Made by a program: the position numbers and the translations under genes
In this document: piece by piece, positions 45,740 to 55,937 of the stretch
Position numbering within the stretch: the stretch's first letter is position 1
How the letters are laid out: each line of letters starts with the position of its first letter
NCBI GenBank assembly: GCA_963801715.1
Contig: CAWDGB010000002.1
Location: forward strand, 1 to 64,000
Length of the DNA: 64,000 bases
Reading direction: 5' to 3'
Source: CAVVJA01 sp963801715
GTDB lineage: Bacteria > Actinomycetota > Actinomycetes > Mycobacteriales > Jatrophihabitantaceae
The notes under the pieces: generated by a model
What the model saw: only the letters and a program-made list of their open reading frames with translations
What the model was told of the DNA's origin: nothing
The model's database searches: none

Positions 45740-47146
45740 TCATGGGTCGGCCAGCTCGATACACAGCGCTGCGACGGTGTCCACCACGGCACCGTCGGTG
45801 GCGAGGCGGGTGTCCAGAAAGTTGAGGACAGCACGGACCGCCTGCCCCAAAGGTCCCCGAGCAAGGTCGACGATGTGGCCCGCGGCTATGTCCTTGACCG
45901 GGGCGCCGGCGCCGCGCAAATGGTTCACCCAGGCGGCGAGCACCCGCAGGGCACCCTCGGGCAACCGACCCTCTGCGCGTTCCAGCCGCACTATGGGCAG
46001 AACCCGGAGTGGCAGCTTCTGCGAGCCGTCAGCGGCGATCTGGGCCAGGAGGTGCCGGATGCGCGGATTCGCGAACCGGTCCACCAATGCGTCACGGTAG
46101 GCCGCCACTTCCGGCGGGGACAGCCGCAAATGACCGGATGCTTCCGTCCACCACTGAACCAGCCATTCTCCGCAGATCGGATCGTTCACGGCTTCTGCGA
46201 TGGTGCGATGTCCTCGCGCGCTGCCGGCGTAGGCCAGCAACGAATGACCTCCGTTGAGCAGCCACAGCTTGCGTTCCTCAAACGGCCTGACGTCGTCGAC
46301 AAAACGAGCGCCGGCGATGTCCCACGCCGGGCGTCCACCCGGGAACCGCCCCGACAACACCCATTCGGTAAAGGGTTCAGTCACGACCGGTGCGGCGTCG
46401 GCCCGCCCGGTGAGTTCAGCCGCGGCCTGAACGTCGTCCCGGGTGGTTGCCGGAGTGATCCGGTCGACCATCGTGGTGACGAAGGAGACGCTGTCGTTGA
46501 TCCAGGCGGCCAGCTCAGGGTCCATGGCTGCGGCAAAGGTCGCCACCACTCCGGCTGTGACTCCGCCGTTGTCCGTCAGGTTGTCACAGGACACCACCGC
46601 CAACGGCCCGGCGTCGGCAGCACGGCGAGCCGCCAGGCCGGCCACCAATCGCGCTGGGGTGGTCGATACCGTGCCAGTCGGATCGGCACGGAGCGCTGAT
46701 AGGTCCTGTCGGACATTGGGATTCTCGATATCGAGGGCCCCGTCAGCGCCACGGACGTAGCCGGCCTCGGTGACGGTGAGCGTGATGATCCGAACGTCCG
46801 GATCCGCCAGATAGCGCAACCACGCCTGAGTGTCCGGTCCCGGATGGGCCCGGGACACGCTTCCGACCACCCGGCTGGAATCCCCGGACGGGCCACGGAT
46901 GATCAGTGTGTACAGGCCGTCCTGAGCCGCGAGGGCGTCGGCCAGCTGGGCGGAGCGGCCAGTGAACGCGGCGATCCCCCACTGCTCAGCGTCCGGAGCC
47001 ATGTCGGTGTAGCAGGCTTGGTGGGCGCGGAAGAAATTGCCCAGGCCGAGGTGCACGATTCGCACTGGTGCGGCCGGCCGTGCATCACCTGCAGCCCGGG
47101 ACAGCTGAATGCCGCCGCCGGCGTCAGCGCCGATCGACAGGCTCAC
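45740..47146 (-). CDS. Mannitol dehydrogenase family protein, probably fructuronate reductase
   Basis: A 468-aa polyol/uronate dehydrogenase. The NAD-binding motif is VRIVHLGLGNFFRAHQACYT; the family signature with catalytic Lys and His is KLWLLNGGHSLLAYAG; the substrate loop is VTEPFTEWVLSGRFPGGRPA. The family covers mannitol 2-dehydrogenase, fructuronate reductase (UxuB) and tagaturonate-related enzymes. The 4-nt overlap with the uronate isomerase gene upstream points to D-fructuronate reduction to D-mannonate. Confidence 0.9.
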   Translation of the reverse strand: MSLSIGADAGGGIQLSRAAGDARPAAPVRIVHLGLGNFFRAHQACYTDMAPDAEQWGIAAFTGRSAQLADALAAQDGLYTLIIRGPSGDSSRVVGSVSRAHPGPDTQAWLRYLADPDVRIITLTVTEAGYVRGADGALDIENPNVRQDLSALRADPTGTVSTTPARLVAGLAARRAADAGPLAVVSCDNLTDNGGVTAGVVATFAAAMDPELAAWINDSVSFVTTMVDRITPATTRDDVQAAAELTGRADAAPVVTEPFTEWVLSGRFPGGRPAWDIAGARFVDDVRPFEERKLWLLNGGHSLLAYAGSARGHRTIAEAVNDPICGEWLVQWWTEASGHLRLSPPEVAAYRDALVDRFANPRIRHLLAQIAADGSQKLPLRVLPIVRLERAEGRLPEGALRVLAAWVNHLRGAGAPVKDIAAGHIVDLARGPLGQAVRAVLNFLDTRLATDGAVVDTVAALCIELADP

Positions 47147-48573
47147 AGCTTGAACACTCTTCGGGGCTGATCGGCGACCAGTCCGATCAGGCTGTCCAGG
47201 GCCTCGTCCTCGTCCAGTCGGTGCTCAGCGACCAGTCCGGCGAGGAATCCCGCGTCCAGCCGGCGGGACATGTCATGTCTGGCGGGGATTGAACAGAATG
47301 CCCTCGTGTCGTCGATGAATCCGGAAAGCCTCGTCAGGCCTGCGATTTCGCTGACTGATCGTTGAAACGAGCGTATTTCGGAGGGGTTGTCCAAGAACCA
47401 CCAGGGAGCGCCCACATACACCGAGGGGTAGAAGCCGGCAAGGGGTGCGATCTCTCGGCTGAAGACGTCGGCGTCCACAGTGAAGAGGACCAGATGCAGG
47501 TTCGGGTGGGTTCCGTAGCGTTCCAACAGCGGCTGGAGCGCCTTGGTGAACTCCACCGTCACCGGGATGTCGTGCCCGGTGTCGGGACCATGCTGGGCGT
47601 ACGTTGCCGGGTGGTGATTGCGCCACACCCCGGGGTGCAGGGTCATCACCAGCCCGTCCTCGCAGGACATGCGTGCCATTTCCAGCACCATGTGGCGACG
47701 GAACGCCGTTGCCTCCTCCGCAGTTACCTCTCCCTTCATAGCCAGGGTGTAGATGCGTTGTGCCTCCCCGGGGTTCAGCGGCTCGGCGATCGCGTCGCGG
47801 TGGCTGTGGTCGGATGAGGTCGCACCGCGGGACAGGAAGAACTGCCGCCGATCCTCGAGAGCCTTGACATAGCCGGCGTAGGCGCCGATGTCGGTGTTCG
47901 CGGTGGCGCCCAGCTGCTTGACCGCCGCCGCCCAGCCGCTGTGCTGGGGTTCGAGATACCTGTCCGGACGGAAGGTGGGGATCACCCGTGTCCGAACGTT
48001 CGCGTCCTGGCCCAGTGCCTCGTGCGCGGCCAGATCGTCCACGGGGTCGTCGGTTGTGGCCAGGACCTCGATGCCGAACCTGTTCAACAGGGCCCGAGGC
48101 CGGAACGACGGCTCGCTCAACCGGTCACGTATCTGGTCGTACAGGGCGTCCGCGTTGGACGCGGTCGGTCGTTCAGTGACACCGAAGATCTCGCCCAGTT
48201 CACTGTCGAACCAGTACCGCACGGGGGTTCCCCGGAACACTCGCCAATTCGTGCACAACCATCGCCACGCGTTCCGAGCCCGGTCCTCCGGCATTGGACC
48301 CTCACCAACACCCAGCTCGTCCAGCGACAACCCGCTGGCGTGCAGCAGCCGGGTTACGTAATGGTCCGGTTGCACAAGCAAACTGGTCGGGTCCGCAAAA
48401 GGCTTGTCCTCGCGCAGCAATCGTGCATCAACGTGGCCATGCGGGGAGATGATCGGCCGTTCCCGGACCTGTTCGTACAACCGCCTTGCGACGGAGCGCA
48501 CCTCGGGATCGGGGGGGAAGAGCCGGTCCGGATGCAATGTCAATGGTGCGAGGTGACCCGTCATGGCACCCAT
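47143..48573 (-). CDS. uxaC: Uronate isomerase (glucuronate isomerase)
   Basis: About 476 aa, the usual UxaC length. The metal-binding start of the amidohydrolase-like barrel is ERPIISPHGHVDARLLREDK; further conserved stretches are WFDSELGEIFGVTERPT, VLATTDDPVDDLAAHEALG, VRTRVIPTFRPDRYL and VYVGAPWWFLDNPSEIRSF. It interconverts D-glucuronate and D-fructuronate (or the galacturonate pair), the first step of uronate catabolism. ATG 48573 or 48564 could be the start. It is the first gene of the uxaC-fructuronate reductase operon. Confidence 0.94.
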   Translation of the reverse strand: MGAMTGHLAPLTLHPDRLFPPDPEVRSVARRLYEQVRERPIISPHGHVDARLLREDKPFADPTSLLVQPDHYVTRLLHASGLSLDELGVGEGPMPEDRARNAWRWLCTNWRVFRGTPVRYWFDSELGEIFGVTERPTASNADALYDQIRDRLSEPSFRPRALLNRFGIEVLATTDDPVDDLAAHEALGQDANVRTRVIPTFRPDRYLEPQHSGWAAAVKQLGATANTDIGAYAGYVKALEDRRQFFLSRGATSSDHSHRDAIAEPLNPGEAQRIYTLAMKGEVTAEEATAFRRHMVLEMARMSCEDGLVMTLHPGVWRNHHPATYAQHGPDTGHDIPVTVEFTKALQPLLERYGTHPNLHLVLFTVDADVFSREIAPLAGFYPSVYVGAPWWFLDNPSEIRSFQRSVSEIAGLTRLSGFIDDTRAFCSIPARHDMSRRLDAGFLAGLVAEHRLDEDEALDSLIGLVADQPRRVFKL

Positions 48574-48652
48574 GCTGGACGGCTGGTGTCCTACGAACAA
48601 TCGGTGGCCGTCTGTCGCCGCCCTTCAGGCCCGAACAGCAACACCCAGAATG

Positions 48653-48670
48653 GTAACGGTTCTGTAACGG
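48653..48670. repeat. Direct repeat GTAACGG upstream of uxaC
   Basis: GTAACGG occurs at 48653-48659 and 48664-48670, 11 bp apart (one helical turn), 80-97 bp upstream of the uxaC start. Spacing on one face of the helix suggests a regulator site for uronate genes, but no cognate regulator gene lies next to it. Confidence 0.4.
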
Positions 48671-48749
48671 ATGGCCGGCAGCACAGCGCCGGTCCGGTTC
48701 GAATAGCGCGCGGAGGCCGGGTCGTGGTGCTGGAACGGTCCGGTCGTAC

Positions 48750-49274
48750 TCAGGCGACACCTCCCATGGCGTCAATCGCCTGTCGCAGGGCGTGCAGCGC
48801 GTAGTGGGTGCGGGACTTGACGGTGCCCGCCGGCAGGCCAAGGGTCGAGGCGGCCTCGGCCACCGATGCGCCGCGAAAGTAACACTCGAACAGCACCTGC
48901 CGATGCTCGGACGACAGCGTCCGCAGCGCGCTGCGCACGAGGTGCCGGTCCACGGTTTGCTGCGTCGTGTCCTCGACCAGCTGCTCGGGAACGTGGTCGG
49001 TGGACACCGCCGGTCGGCGAGCCGCTGCCCGCCAGTCGTCGATGACGATGCGCTTGGCCACGGTGAACAACCACCCGCGGCCGGAGCCGTCCAGCCGTTC
49101 CAGCCCGGCCAGGTTGCGCCAGGCGCGAAGCAGGGTCTCTTGCACAACGTCCTGGGCCTTGCCGTGGTCCCCACCGGTCAGTCCGACAACGTAGGTCCAC
49201 AGGGCGTGCGCGTGCTGGTCGTGCAACGCGCGCAGCTGGTCGGACTCACCTAGGCCGACCAGGGCCGCGGTCAT
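48750..49274 (-). CDS. ECF-type RNA polymerase sigma factor
   Basis: A 174-aa ECF sigma factor. Region 2: AQDVVQETLLRAWRNLAGLE and GWLFTVAKRIVIDDWR; region 4: TLSSEHRQVLFECYFRGASV with helix-turn-helix EAASTLGLPAGTVKSRTHYA. The sequence resembles sigma factors of the SigK/SigL type, which usually have a membrane anti-sigma partner, but no anti-sigma gene follows it here. The frame extends upstream to 49637 with non-protein-like residues, so ATG 49274 is chosen. Confidence 0.87.
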   Translation of the reverse strand: MTAALVGLGESDQLRALHDQHAHALWTYVVGLTGGDHGKAQDVVQETLLRAWRNLAGLERLDGSGRGWLFTVAKRIVIDDWRAAARRPAVSTDHVPEQLVEDTTQQTVDRHLVRSALRTLSSEHRQVLFECYFRGASVAEAASTLGLPAGTVKSRTHYALHALRQAIDAMGGVA

Positions 49275-49616
49275 GCCGCGCGCTCGCGGATTGCGTGCCC
49301 CGGCACGGCCGGCCCTGCTGGTAGCCCGATCGTCTCCGGGTTTCCGTACCTGATCATCACTGGTCTCCGGCCCTGAAATTGTCTTGTGTTCACTGTGGCC
49401 GTGCCACACCGGTCCGCGCACCGCACGCTCGCCTGATTCCTTGTGCCCTTCTCGCCGGACAAGTGCGCCCGGCGTGCGATGGCTAACCGGCCGCGGATCC
49501 GCGGGCGGGGAATGGCTCATGCGAGATGGGGCAGCCGGCTCGGGTCGCGGTGGGGTGAGTGCGGCCGGCTTGGGCTGCTCTTGACCGTTGTCCGGTGTGC
49601 GGGAACCCTCACGCTC

Positions 49617-52440
49617 GTGGCCGAACGCGGCGAGCACGCGCGCCCCGGCGGCGGCAGCCGCCGGATCCGCGGTCGCGACGACGAGTTGTCGGTGCTGGCA
49701 GCGCGGATAGCGGAGGCGCGGGCGGGCACCGGCGGTGTGGTGGTGGTGGAGGGGCCGCCGGGCATCGGCAAGAGCCGCTTACTTGCGGAGGCGGTCAGCC
49801 TCGCCACGACGGCGGGGCTGCGGGTGGCCCGGGGTGAGGCGGATGAGGCCGATCAGGTCGCTCCGTTGTCGTGCCTGCTGGGGGCGTTGCATTCCGGGTC
49901 CCCGCCGCTGCTGAGCGCGCAACGGTTGCTGGCATTGGATCCGCGGCCAGATCAGCGGTACTGGTTGTTGCAGGAGTTGGAGGCGTTGCTGGAAGAGGCG
50001 GCGCTGCAAGAGCCGCTGCTGCTGGTCATCGACGATGTGCAGTGGGCTGATGCGGCGACCTTGCTGGCGCTGCGGACGCTGGTGCCGCAGCTGGCACCGG
50101 TGCCAATCCTGTGGATGCTCGCGGTCCGGTCGTCGGGGGCCAGCGCCGACCTGCGCAGCACGCTGACCCGGCTGTTCGAAGCCGGTGCGGTGCGGCTGCC
50201 ACTCGGCCCTTTGCCGGCCAAGGCCGTCTCCGAGATGACTGCCGACCGGCTGGACGCGGAGGCCGATCCCCGCTTGCTGCGGTTGGCCGGGCATAGCGAC
50301 GGGAACCCGTTCCTGCTGGTGGAGTTGCTCGACGGACTGCGGGAGGAAGGGCTGGTCCGGGTCGAGCACGGCCGCGCCGAACTGCTCGACGAGCTGCTGC
50401 CGGCCCGGGTTCGAGAGGGCATGCGGGACCGGCTGGACGGCGTCTCGACCGAGGCGCGGGAGGCGGTGCAGCTGGCCGCAGTGCTCGGGCGCCGGTTCTC
50501 CGTCGACCGGCTCGCGCTCGTCGGGGGCAGCTCGCCTCCGGCGTTGCTGGGGCCGGTCGCGGAGTTGATGGACGCTGACCTCGTGGCCGAGGTGGACGGC
50601 AGGTTGGAGTTCCGGCACGACCTGGTCCGGGAGGCGGTGCTGGCGAGCATCCCGGCGTCGATGCGGGTGGCACTGCAGCGGCATGCGGCGGAGGTTTTGC
50701 TCAACGCCGGGGCGAGCGCGTCTGAGGTGGCGCCGCTGTTGCTGGCCAGCGCCGGTCCCGGCGACGCGGCCGCGGTCGCCGCGCTGCGGGCCGCCGCGGC
50801 GGAGCTGGCGGGGACCCAGCCGGCGGCAGCCGCCGAGATCACCGCACGGGCCTTACAGCTGGTGCGGGTCGACGACCCGCACCGCGGCGCGCTGGTCGCG
50901 GAGACGGTGCTGCGGCTGCACGCCGCCGGCCGGCCCGGCCGAGGCTACGGCCTTGGCCGCGCGGGAGTTTCAACGGACCCTGCCGCCGGAGCAGGAGGCG
51001 GAGGTCCGGCTGAACCTGTCCATGATGTTCTCCCGCTCACCTGGCGAGCGCACCGAGGACAACCGGCGGGCGCTCGCGCTCGACGGCGTGCCGGCCGGTT
51101 TGCGCGCCCAACACCTAGCCCGGCTAACCCACAACCTGGCTACCAGCGGCCACTACCGGGAGGCCGCCCGGGTGGCCGATCTCGCCGCCGACGCCATCCG
51201 CACCTCGGGCGAACGCAGCGCCGACCCGGCGCTGCGGACCGCGGTCGCGGTGCTCGAGTACGCCGAGGAGCGGTACGAGCGGACGATCGAGCTCATCGAC
51301 GCGATCCCTCCGGGACAGCCCCGCGGTCCGGAGGATCCCAGCTCGGACGTCGCCGCCGCCTGGCGCTGCGAGGCCCAGGCGATATTGGACGGCCTCGATA
51401 TGGCGCTGGCGGAGTCGAACCTGCGACTGGCCGCCGCCGAGCGGGCGGGACGGGCCTGGGCCGTGCATATCTGGCTCGCCTGGCGCGGTCGCCACCTGTT
51501 CCAGGCCGGCCGCCTCGACGATGGCCGGGCGAACCTGGACGCCGCGCTGGCCATGGCCGACGTCGGCGGCGCCAACGTGGCCAATGCCGCCGCCCTGCTG
51601 ACCCTCGGCCGGATCGGGCTGCACACCGGTGACGACCGCCTGGTTGCGACCGCACACCAACTCGGGGCCGAACGGCTCGACCTGCGGCTTCCGAGCATGC
51701 GCCAGTCCCTCAACTGGCTGCGGGCACTGGAGGCGGCCGCCCATGGCGACCCGGCGCGGGCGCTGGCCTACCTCACGACCGGCGACGACGAGCCGGGCAA
51801 CGGTCTGCCGAGCCTGCCGCGTGACATCACCGACGACACCCAGCTGGTCCGGATCGCGCTCGCCGCCGGGGACCGGGCCCGTGCGCTGGACACCGTCGAG
51901 CGCGCCGAGCGGCGCGCCGCCGACCACCCCGCCACCGCGACCATGGCCGGCGTCGCGGCCCACGCGCGGGGGCTGCTCGACGGCAACCCCGACGCACTGG
52001 CAGCTGCGGTCGAAAGCCATCGCTCGGGCGCGCGCCCGCTCGCGCTAGCGTCCGCACTCGAGGACGCTGGCTCCCACGCCGCGAACGGCGGGCACCACAG
52101 CACCGCCGTGCAATGGCTCGGCGAAGCCTTCGAGTCCTACGTACACCTGGGCGCGACGCGGGACGGTGCCCGGACCCGAAGAAAGCTGGGCGACCTCGGT
52201 GTTCGCCGCCGTATCGGCCCGCAACGGCGCAAAGCGGGCTGGAGCGGGTTGACCGAATCCGAGCTGCGGGTCGCCCAGCTTGCCGCCCGCGGCCTGACCA
52301 ATCGCCAGATCGGCGAGCGGCTCTTCCTGTCCCCGCACACCGTCTCCTCCCACCTCCGCCACACCTTCACGAAACTCCAGATCTCCTCCCGCATCGAACT
52401 CGCCAGAATGGCCGCCAAGCACGAACCAGCCGGCGCGTAG
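49617..52440 (+). pseudogene. LAL/LuxR family ATPase regulator with one frameshift
   Basis: A large regulator of about 940 aa if repaired. N-terminal AAA ATPase: Walker A VVVVEGPPGIGKSRLLAEAV and Walker B LLLVIDDVQWADAATLLALR. The middle is TPR-like helical repeats (for example RAQHLARLTHNLATSGHYRE). The C-terminal LuxR helix-turn-helix is ESELRVAQLAARGLTNRQIG and ERLFLSPHTVSSHLRHTFTK. The frame breaks near 50931-50937 in a GC-rich run, between ETVLRLHAAGRP and AEATALAAREFQ; removal of one C restores it. GTG 49617 is my start. It is divergent from the ECF sigma gene. Target unknown. Confidence 0.87.
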
Positions 52441-52869
52441 CGCACGTCGCGGATACGAGTCGTTGCTGGAGATCTATCTCGGTCAGGCGATTTTCTCGCG
52501 CGGGCCGCGACAAGGTCGCGCGTGAGGTTGCCGATCAAACGGCATGTCTCTCGGTATTCCCACTCCCGGAAAGCTCGACGCAATCTGCGAGCCCGTCCAG
52601 TGGTCCAACCGGTACCAGTTCGGTCGGGTCAGCCGAGCCCGACTCCGACGATCCTTCCCACGACCCCAATACCCGTGCCGGCACCCCGGCGGTGACGGAC
52701 GCGACATCGGCCGTCGTTGCACCATGATCCGAGTCCACGGCCAACGAGTCACCGGGATGAGTGCGTTGTGGAGGTCTTCCATCGGTGATCTTGACGCGGG
52801 CCTTAGCGCGATGGCGTGGTATCACTGGGTCCGGGTGAGGCGATCTCGGTTCTAGGAGGAGGCATTGGG
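52441..52869. other. Intergenic region without recognisable gene
   Basis: About 430 bases between the LAL regulator and the PNPOx-like gene. Neither strand yields a recognisable protein. The only clear signal is AGGAGGAG at its end, serving the next gene. Confidence 0.5.
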
Positions 52870-53334
52870 ATGACCACCGCGCAGGGGAACGTGAGGTTGC
52901 TAGAAGATCCGACCGCGCTTGATCTGCTGCAGTCGCGGCAGCTAGCACGTCTGTCGTATACATGGCACGACGGAACGCCGCGGGTGGTTCCACTGTGGTT
53001 CCAATGGACCGGCACCATGATCGCGTTTGGGACACCGAGTAGGGCACCGAAAGTCAAGGTACTTAAAGCGCGGCCCGAGGTCGCGGTCAGCATCGATGAC
53101 GCGACGGCATGGCCGTATCGCGCCCTTCTCGTCCGCGGGCAGGCGTCCGTTGAATTGCTGGACGACGTGGCCCCGGAGTACGCCAAGGCCGCAGTGCGCT
53201 ACTTCGGTCCGGAACAAGGCGAAGCGTGGTTGGAGACCCTTCGTGGTCAGCCAATGGCGCGGATCCTGGTTACGCCGACATGGGTTGCGGTGCTCGACTT
53301 CGTGACCCGGTTTCCGAGCGCGCTTTCCGGCTGA
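52870..53334 (+). CDS. Pyridoxamine 5'-phosphate oxidase-like flavoprotein
   Basis: A 154-aa split-barrel protein. The pattern is LQSRQLARLSYTWHDGTPRV, VPLWFQWTGTMIAFGTPSRA, KVKVLKARPEVAVSIDD and PYRALLVRGQASVELLDDVA, matching PNPOx-like, FMN- or F420-binding proteins common in actinobacteria. True PNP oxidase residues cannot be confirmed, so a redox protein of unknown substrate is the safer call. ATG 52870 follows AGGAGGAG. Confidence 0.85.
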   Translation: MTTAQGNVRLLEDPTALDLLQSRQLARLSYTWHDGTPRVVPLWFQWTGTMIAFGTPSRAPKVKVLKARPEVAVSIDDATAWPYRALLVRGQASVELLDDVAPEYAKAAVRYFGPEQGEAWLETLRGQPMARILVTPTWVAVLDFVTRFPSALSG

Positions 53335-53513
53335 GTCCGCGGCTCGTCCGGCGGCGATTATTAACGGACTTGCCGATCAACACTGCGCAAGAACAGCAGA
53401 GGGTGGGCCTACAGCCGTCCCAGTGACTTGGTTGCGCGACGCAGGTATCAGACGCGGCACCGAGGCCTCCTAGTGCCAAACCAGGCAGCTACGAGTCCTC
53501 AGGAGAAGCGATC

Positions 53514-54206
53514 ATGAGCACTGTCACCGTCACCCGCCCTACGCCCACGACCGCTGTCGGCGCGGGTGCGGAGATGGCAACCATCCACTCTGCTTTCCGC
53601 CGCGAACTGCGACTCGCGCCGGCCCTGCTCCGCTCCGTGGAGCATGGCGACCGTCTGCGCGCTGGCATCGTCGGCACCCATCTCGATCTGCTCGACCGCT
53701 TCCTGCACCATCACCACACGATCGAGGACGCCATGGTCTGGCCGAAGTTGCTCGACCGCGTGCCGGCGGAGATCCTGCCGATCGTCGAGCTGATGGAGAC
53801 CCAGCATGAGATCGTCGCCGACCTGCTCAAGCGCACCGCCGCGCTGCGGACGGAGTGGCGCACGGACGCCGACTGGTCCCGCGCCGATCAACTCGCGACG
53901 CTCTACGCCCGACTTCACGGCGCCCTCATCGAACATCTCGACGCCGAGGAGCAGCACGTTATGCCGCTGGTCGAGGCCTGCATCACGCACAAGGAGTGGG
54001 CCAAGATCGGCAAAGCCGCACAGCGGGGCACGCCACTCAAAGACGGGCCACGCATGCTCGGGATGCTCGCCTACGACGGCGACCCGGACGTGATCCAGCA
54101 GATGCTGGGCGCGGTTCCGGCGCCCATGCGCGGCATCGTCGTCAAGATCGGACGGCGCGCATACGCCAAGCACGCCACCCGGGTGTACGGCACGCCCACT
54201 CTCTGA
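53514..54206 (+). CDS. Hemerythrin domain-containing protein
   Basis: A 230-aa helical protein with the di-iron HHE-type ligands: IHSAFRRELRLAP, LDRFLHHHHTIEDAMVWPKL, METQHEIVADLLK and HLDAEEQHVMPLVEAC. Hemerythrin-like proteins bind O2 or NO at a di-iron site. The C-terminal 70 residues form an extra helical extension. ATG 53514 follows AGGAGAAG. It stands alone between the PNPOx-like gene and a degenerate region. Confidence 0.88.
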   Translation: MSTVTVTRPTPTTAVGAGAEMATIHSAFRRELRLAPALLRSVEHGDRLRAGIVGTHLDLLDRFLHHHHTIEDAMVWPKLLDRVPAEILPIVELMETQHEIVADLLKRTAALRTEWRTDADWSRADQLATLYARLHGALIEHLDAEEQHVMPLVEACITHKEWAKIGKAAQRGTPLKDGPRMLGMLAYDGDPDVIQQMLGAVPAPMRGIVVKIGRRAYAKHATRVYGTPTL

Positions 54207-54304
54207 GTGCTGGTGTCTTGCTGGACGATCGCGCGTATGGGTGGGCTGTAGGGGTCGTCTGTTGGAGGCCAGCGCGGCTGAGCTCTGCGGTGCGGTCCGG
54301 TGAG

Positions 54305-54640
54305 TTAGTTGCGTGGTTGCGACATTCGCTGCGTGCTTTTGTAGCCGATGAGGGCGCGCGCCGCGCCCGCCGGAGGCTGGCGACGGCCTTGCCAGAAGGC
54401 CCGGAGTGACCGGTGCAGGCTGAGTCCGCCGACTGGGATGCGGATCGGCTGCCTTCGGCTGATGTCGTCGCGGACCGCGAGCGAGCTGATCACCGCGGGC
54501 CCGGCGCCTGAGATCGCGGGTTCGACCCGCTCGAAGGGCGCGCCGAGGTCTGCTGGAGTGCGGCGTCGAGCGCGTCGCGAGTGCCGGAGCAGTGTCCGGG
54601 CAACGACGTATTACCTCGCACCAACGACTCGCCCACGCCG
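54305..54640 (-). pseudogene. Remnant of a LysR-family regulator (C-terminal half)
   Basis: On the minus strand one frame gives VISSLAVRDDISRRQPIRIP, VGGLSLHRSLRAFW and PPAGAARALIGY, the usual C-terminus of LysR effector domains. Just upstream, in another frame, CSGTRDALDAALQQTSA corresponds to the SGTR motif that normally precedes it, so a frameshift lies near 54530. No N-terminal helix-turn-helix is found before the EamA gene. LysR regulators often sit divergently beside EamA exporters, as here. Confidence 0.5.
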
Positions 54641-54923
54641 TCGCCCGCTCCGACGCAGTACATCTGCCTCCGACACTCGTCGGATGCCTGGGGCGCGACA
54701 CCGGGCGGTTCATGACACTGCCAGACGCCACAGCCGGTGCGCCGGACTCCCGACGAGTGCGCCATCGGTGGATTGGCTCCGGCGTGTTGGCCAGGAAGAG
54801 ATCGCGTTCCTGGGTGTAACGCGTGGGGTTCCCGGACGACCTTCGAGTGAGAGGCGAGCGCCTCTGCATTCCGAATCTCGGCGCTGCCCAACTTGGTGCG
54901 ATGCACCGCGGCTGAGGGACGTC

Positions 54924-55937
54924 ATGTTTGAGTTGCGCGAGCGCCGGGTCCATCGGCGATACGTCCGACGGTATACCGCCGTCAGCAGACTGATGCTCGC
55001 CTGCTTGAGCTGGGGATTCTCGACAGCGCTCACCAAGATCGTGTTGGAACAGTTGACGCCCGTCGATGTCTTCGGCATCGAGATCCTAGTCAGTGCGATC
55101 CCGCTATCCTTCCTGGCGGTCGTGCGCGGTGCTCGTCCCAGCCGCCCGGACCCGGCGCTCCTCGTTCTCGGAGTGCTCGAACCGGGCTTGACGTACGTGC
55201 TGTTCGACCTGGGAGTGCGACAGACGACTGCATCTCACGCCGCGCTGCTACTGGCGCTTGACGCTCCTGCCACCCTCGTCCTGGCCGTGATGTTCCTGCG
55301 GGAACGCATCGACCTGCCACTTCTGACCTCACTTGTCTTGGGACTTGGCGGATCAGTGCTGGTCACCTCGCACCATGATGGTGCAGGCAGCACCCTGATC
55401 GGTGATGCCCTAGTAATCGGAAGCAGCGTGACCGCGGCGGGCTACGGCGTTCTCGCTCGTCATGTGGCGCCCGGACGCGACCCGGTGATCGTGACAACCG
55501 TACAGATGCTCGGCGCGCTAATGATTGCCGTACCGATCTTCCTGACGTCCGTCGCCCGCGGAGACAGTCATATCGCAACCGTCGACGTCGCCCACCTAAC
55601 GCTAGCCACGATGGTCGGGCTGCTCGGCGGCATCATCCCGTTCCTGCTGTTCAACGGCGCCATCACCGAACTGACCGCGTCACGCGCAAGCCTCATCGGC
55701 GTTCTGGTTCCTGTCGTCGGTGCCACAGCGTCGATCCTGCTGCTACATGAGCGGATCACTGCGCTTGCACTGACCGGCGGCTGCTTCGCGCTCATTGCCG
55801 CTTTCATGGCCGCGCGACGAGAAGACGATCCCTTGCCCTCCACACAAGACCGCCTCACCGTTGGCGGACATGACCGTCGCAAGCACCATGACGATCGCAC
55901 TCACCACGTGGCAGGAGAGCAAGACACGTCGTGCTGA
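54924..55937 (+). CDS. EamA/DMT family transporter
   Basis: About 337 aa, ten hydrophobic helices in two EamA repeats: LMLACLSWGFSTALTKIVLE to RERIDLPLLTSLVLGLGGSV and LIGDALVIGSSVTAAGYGVL to ITALALTGGCFALIAAFMAA. Such proteins export amino acids or metabolites. GAGGG lies 5 nt before ATG 54924. The last 30 residues (RRKHHDDRTHHVAGEQDTSC) run antisense into a truncated MFS gene and look unnatural, so the original end was probably near 55850. Confidence 0.85.
   Translation: MFELRERRVHRRYVRRYTAVSRLMLACLSWGFSTALTKIVLEQLTPVDVFGIEILVSAIPLSFLAVVRGARPSRPDPALLVLGVLEPGLTYVLFDLGVRQTTASHAALLLALDAPATLVLAVMFLRERIDLPLLTSLVLGLGGSVLVTSHHDGAGSTLIGDALVIGSSVTAAGYGVLARHVAPGRDPVIVTTVQMLGALMIAVPIFLTSVARGDSHIATVDVAHLTLATMVGLLGGIIPFLLFNGAITELTASRASLIGVLVPVVGATASILLLHERITALALTGGCFALIAAFMAARREDDPLPSTQDRLTVGGHDRRKHHDDRTHHVAGEQDTSC

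Noticed and set aside
54515..54535. tRNA-like T-arm (GCGGGTTCGACCCGC)
   Set aside because: The loop is too short for a T-arm and no acceptor, D or anticodon arm can be formed around it.
53499..54953. A 484-codon minus-strand frame across the hemerythrin gene and the LysR remnant
   Set aside because: It lies antisense to a well-supported hemerythrin gene and has no consistent domain.
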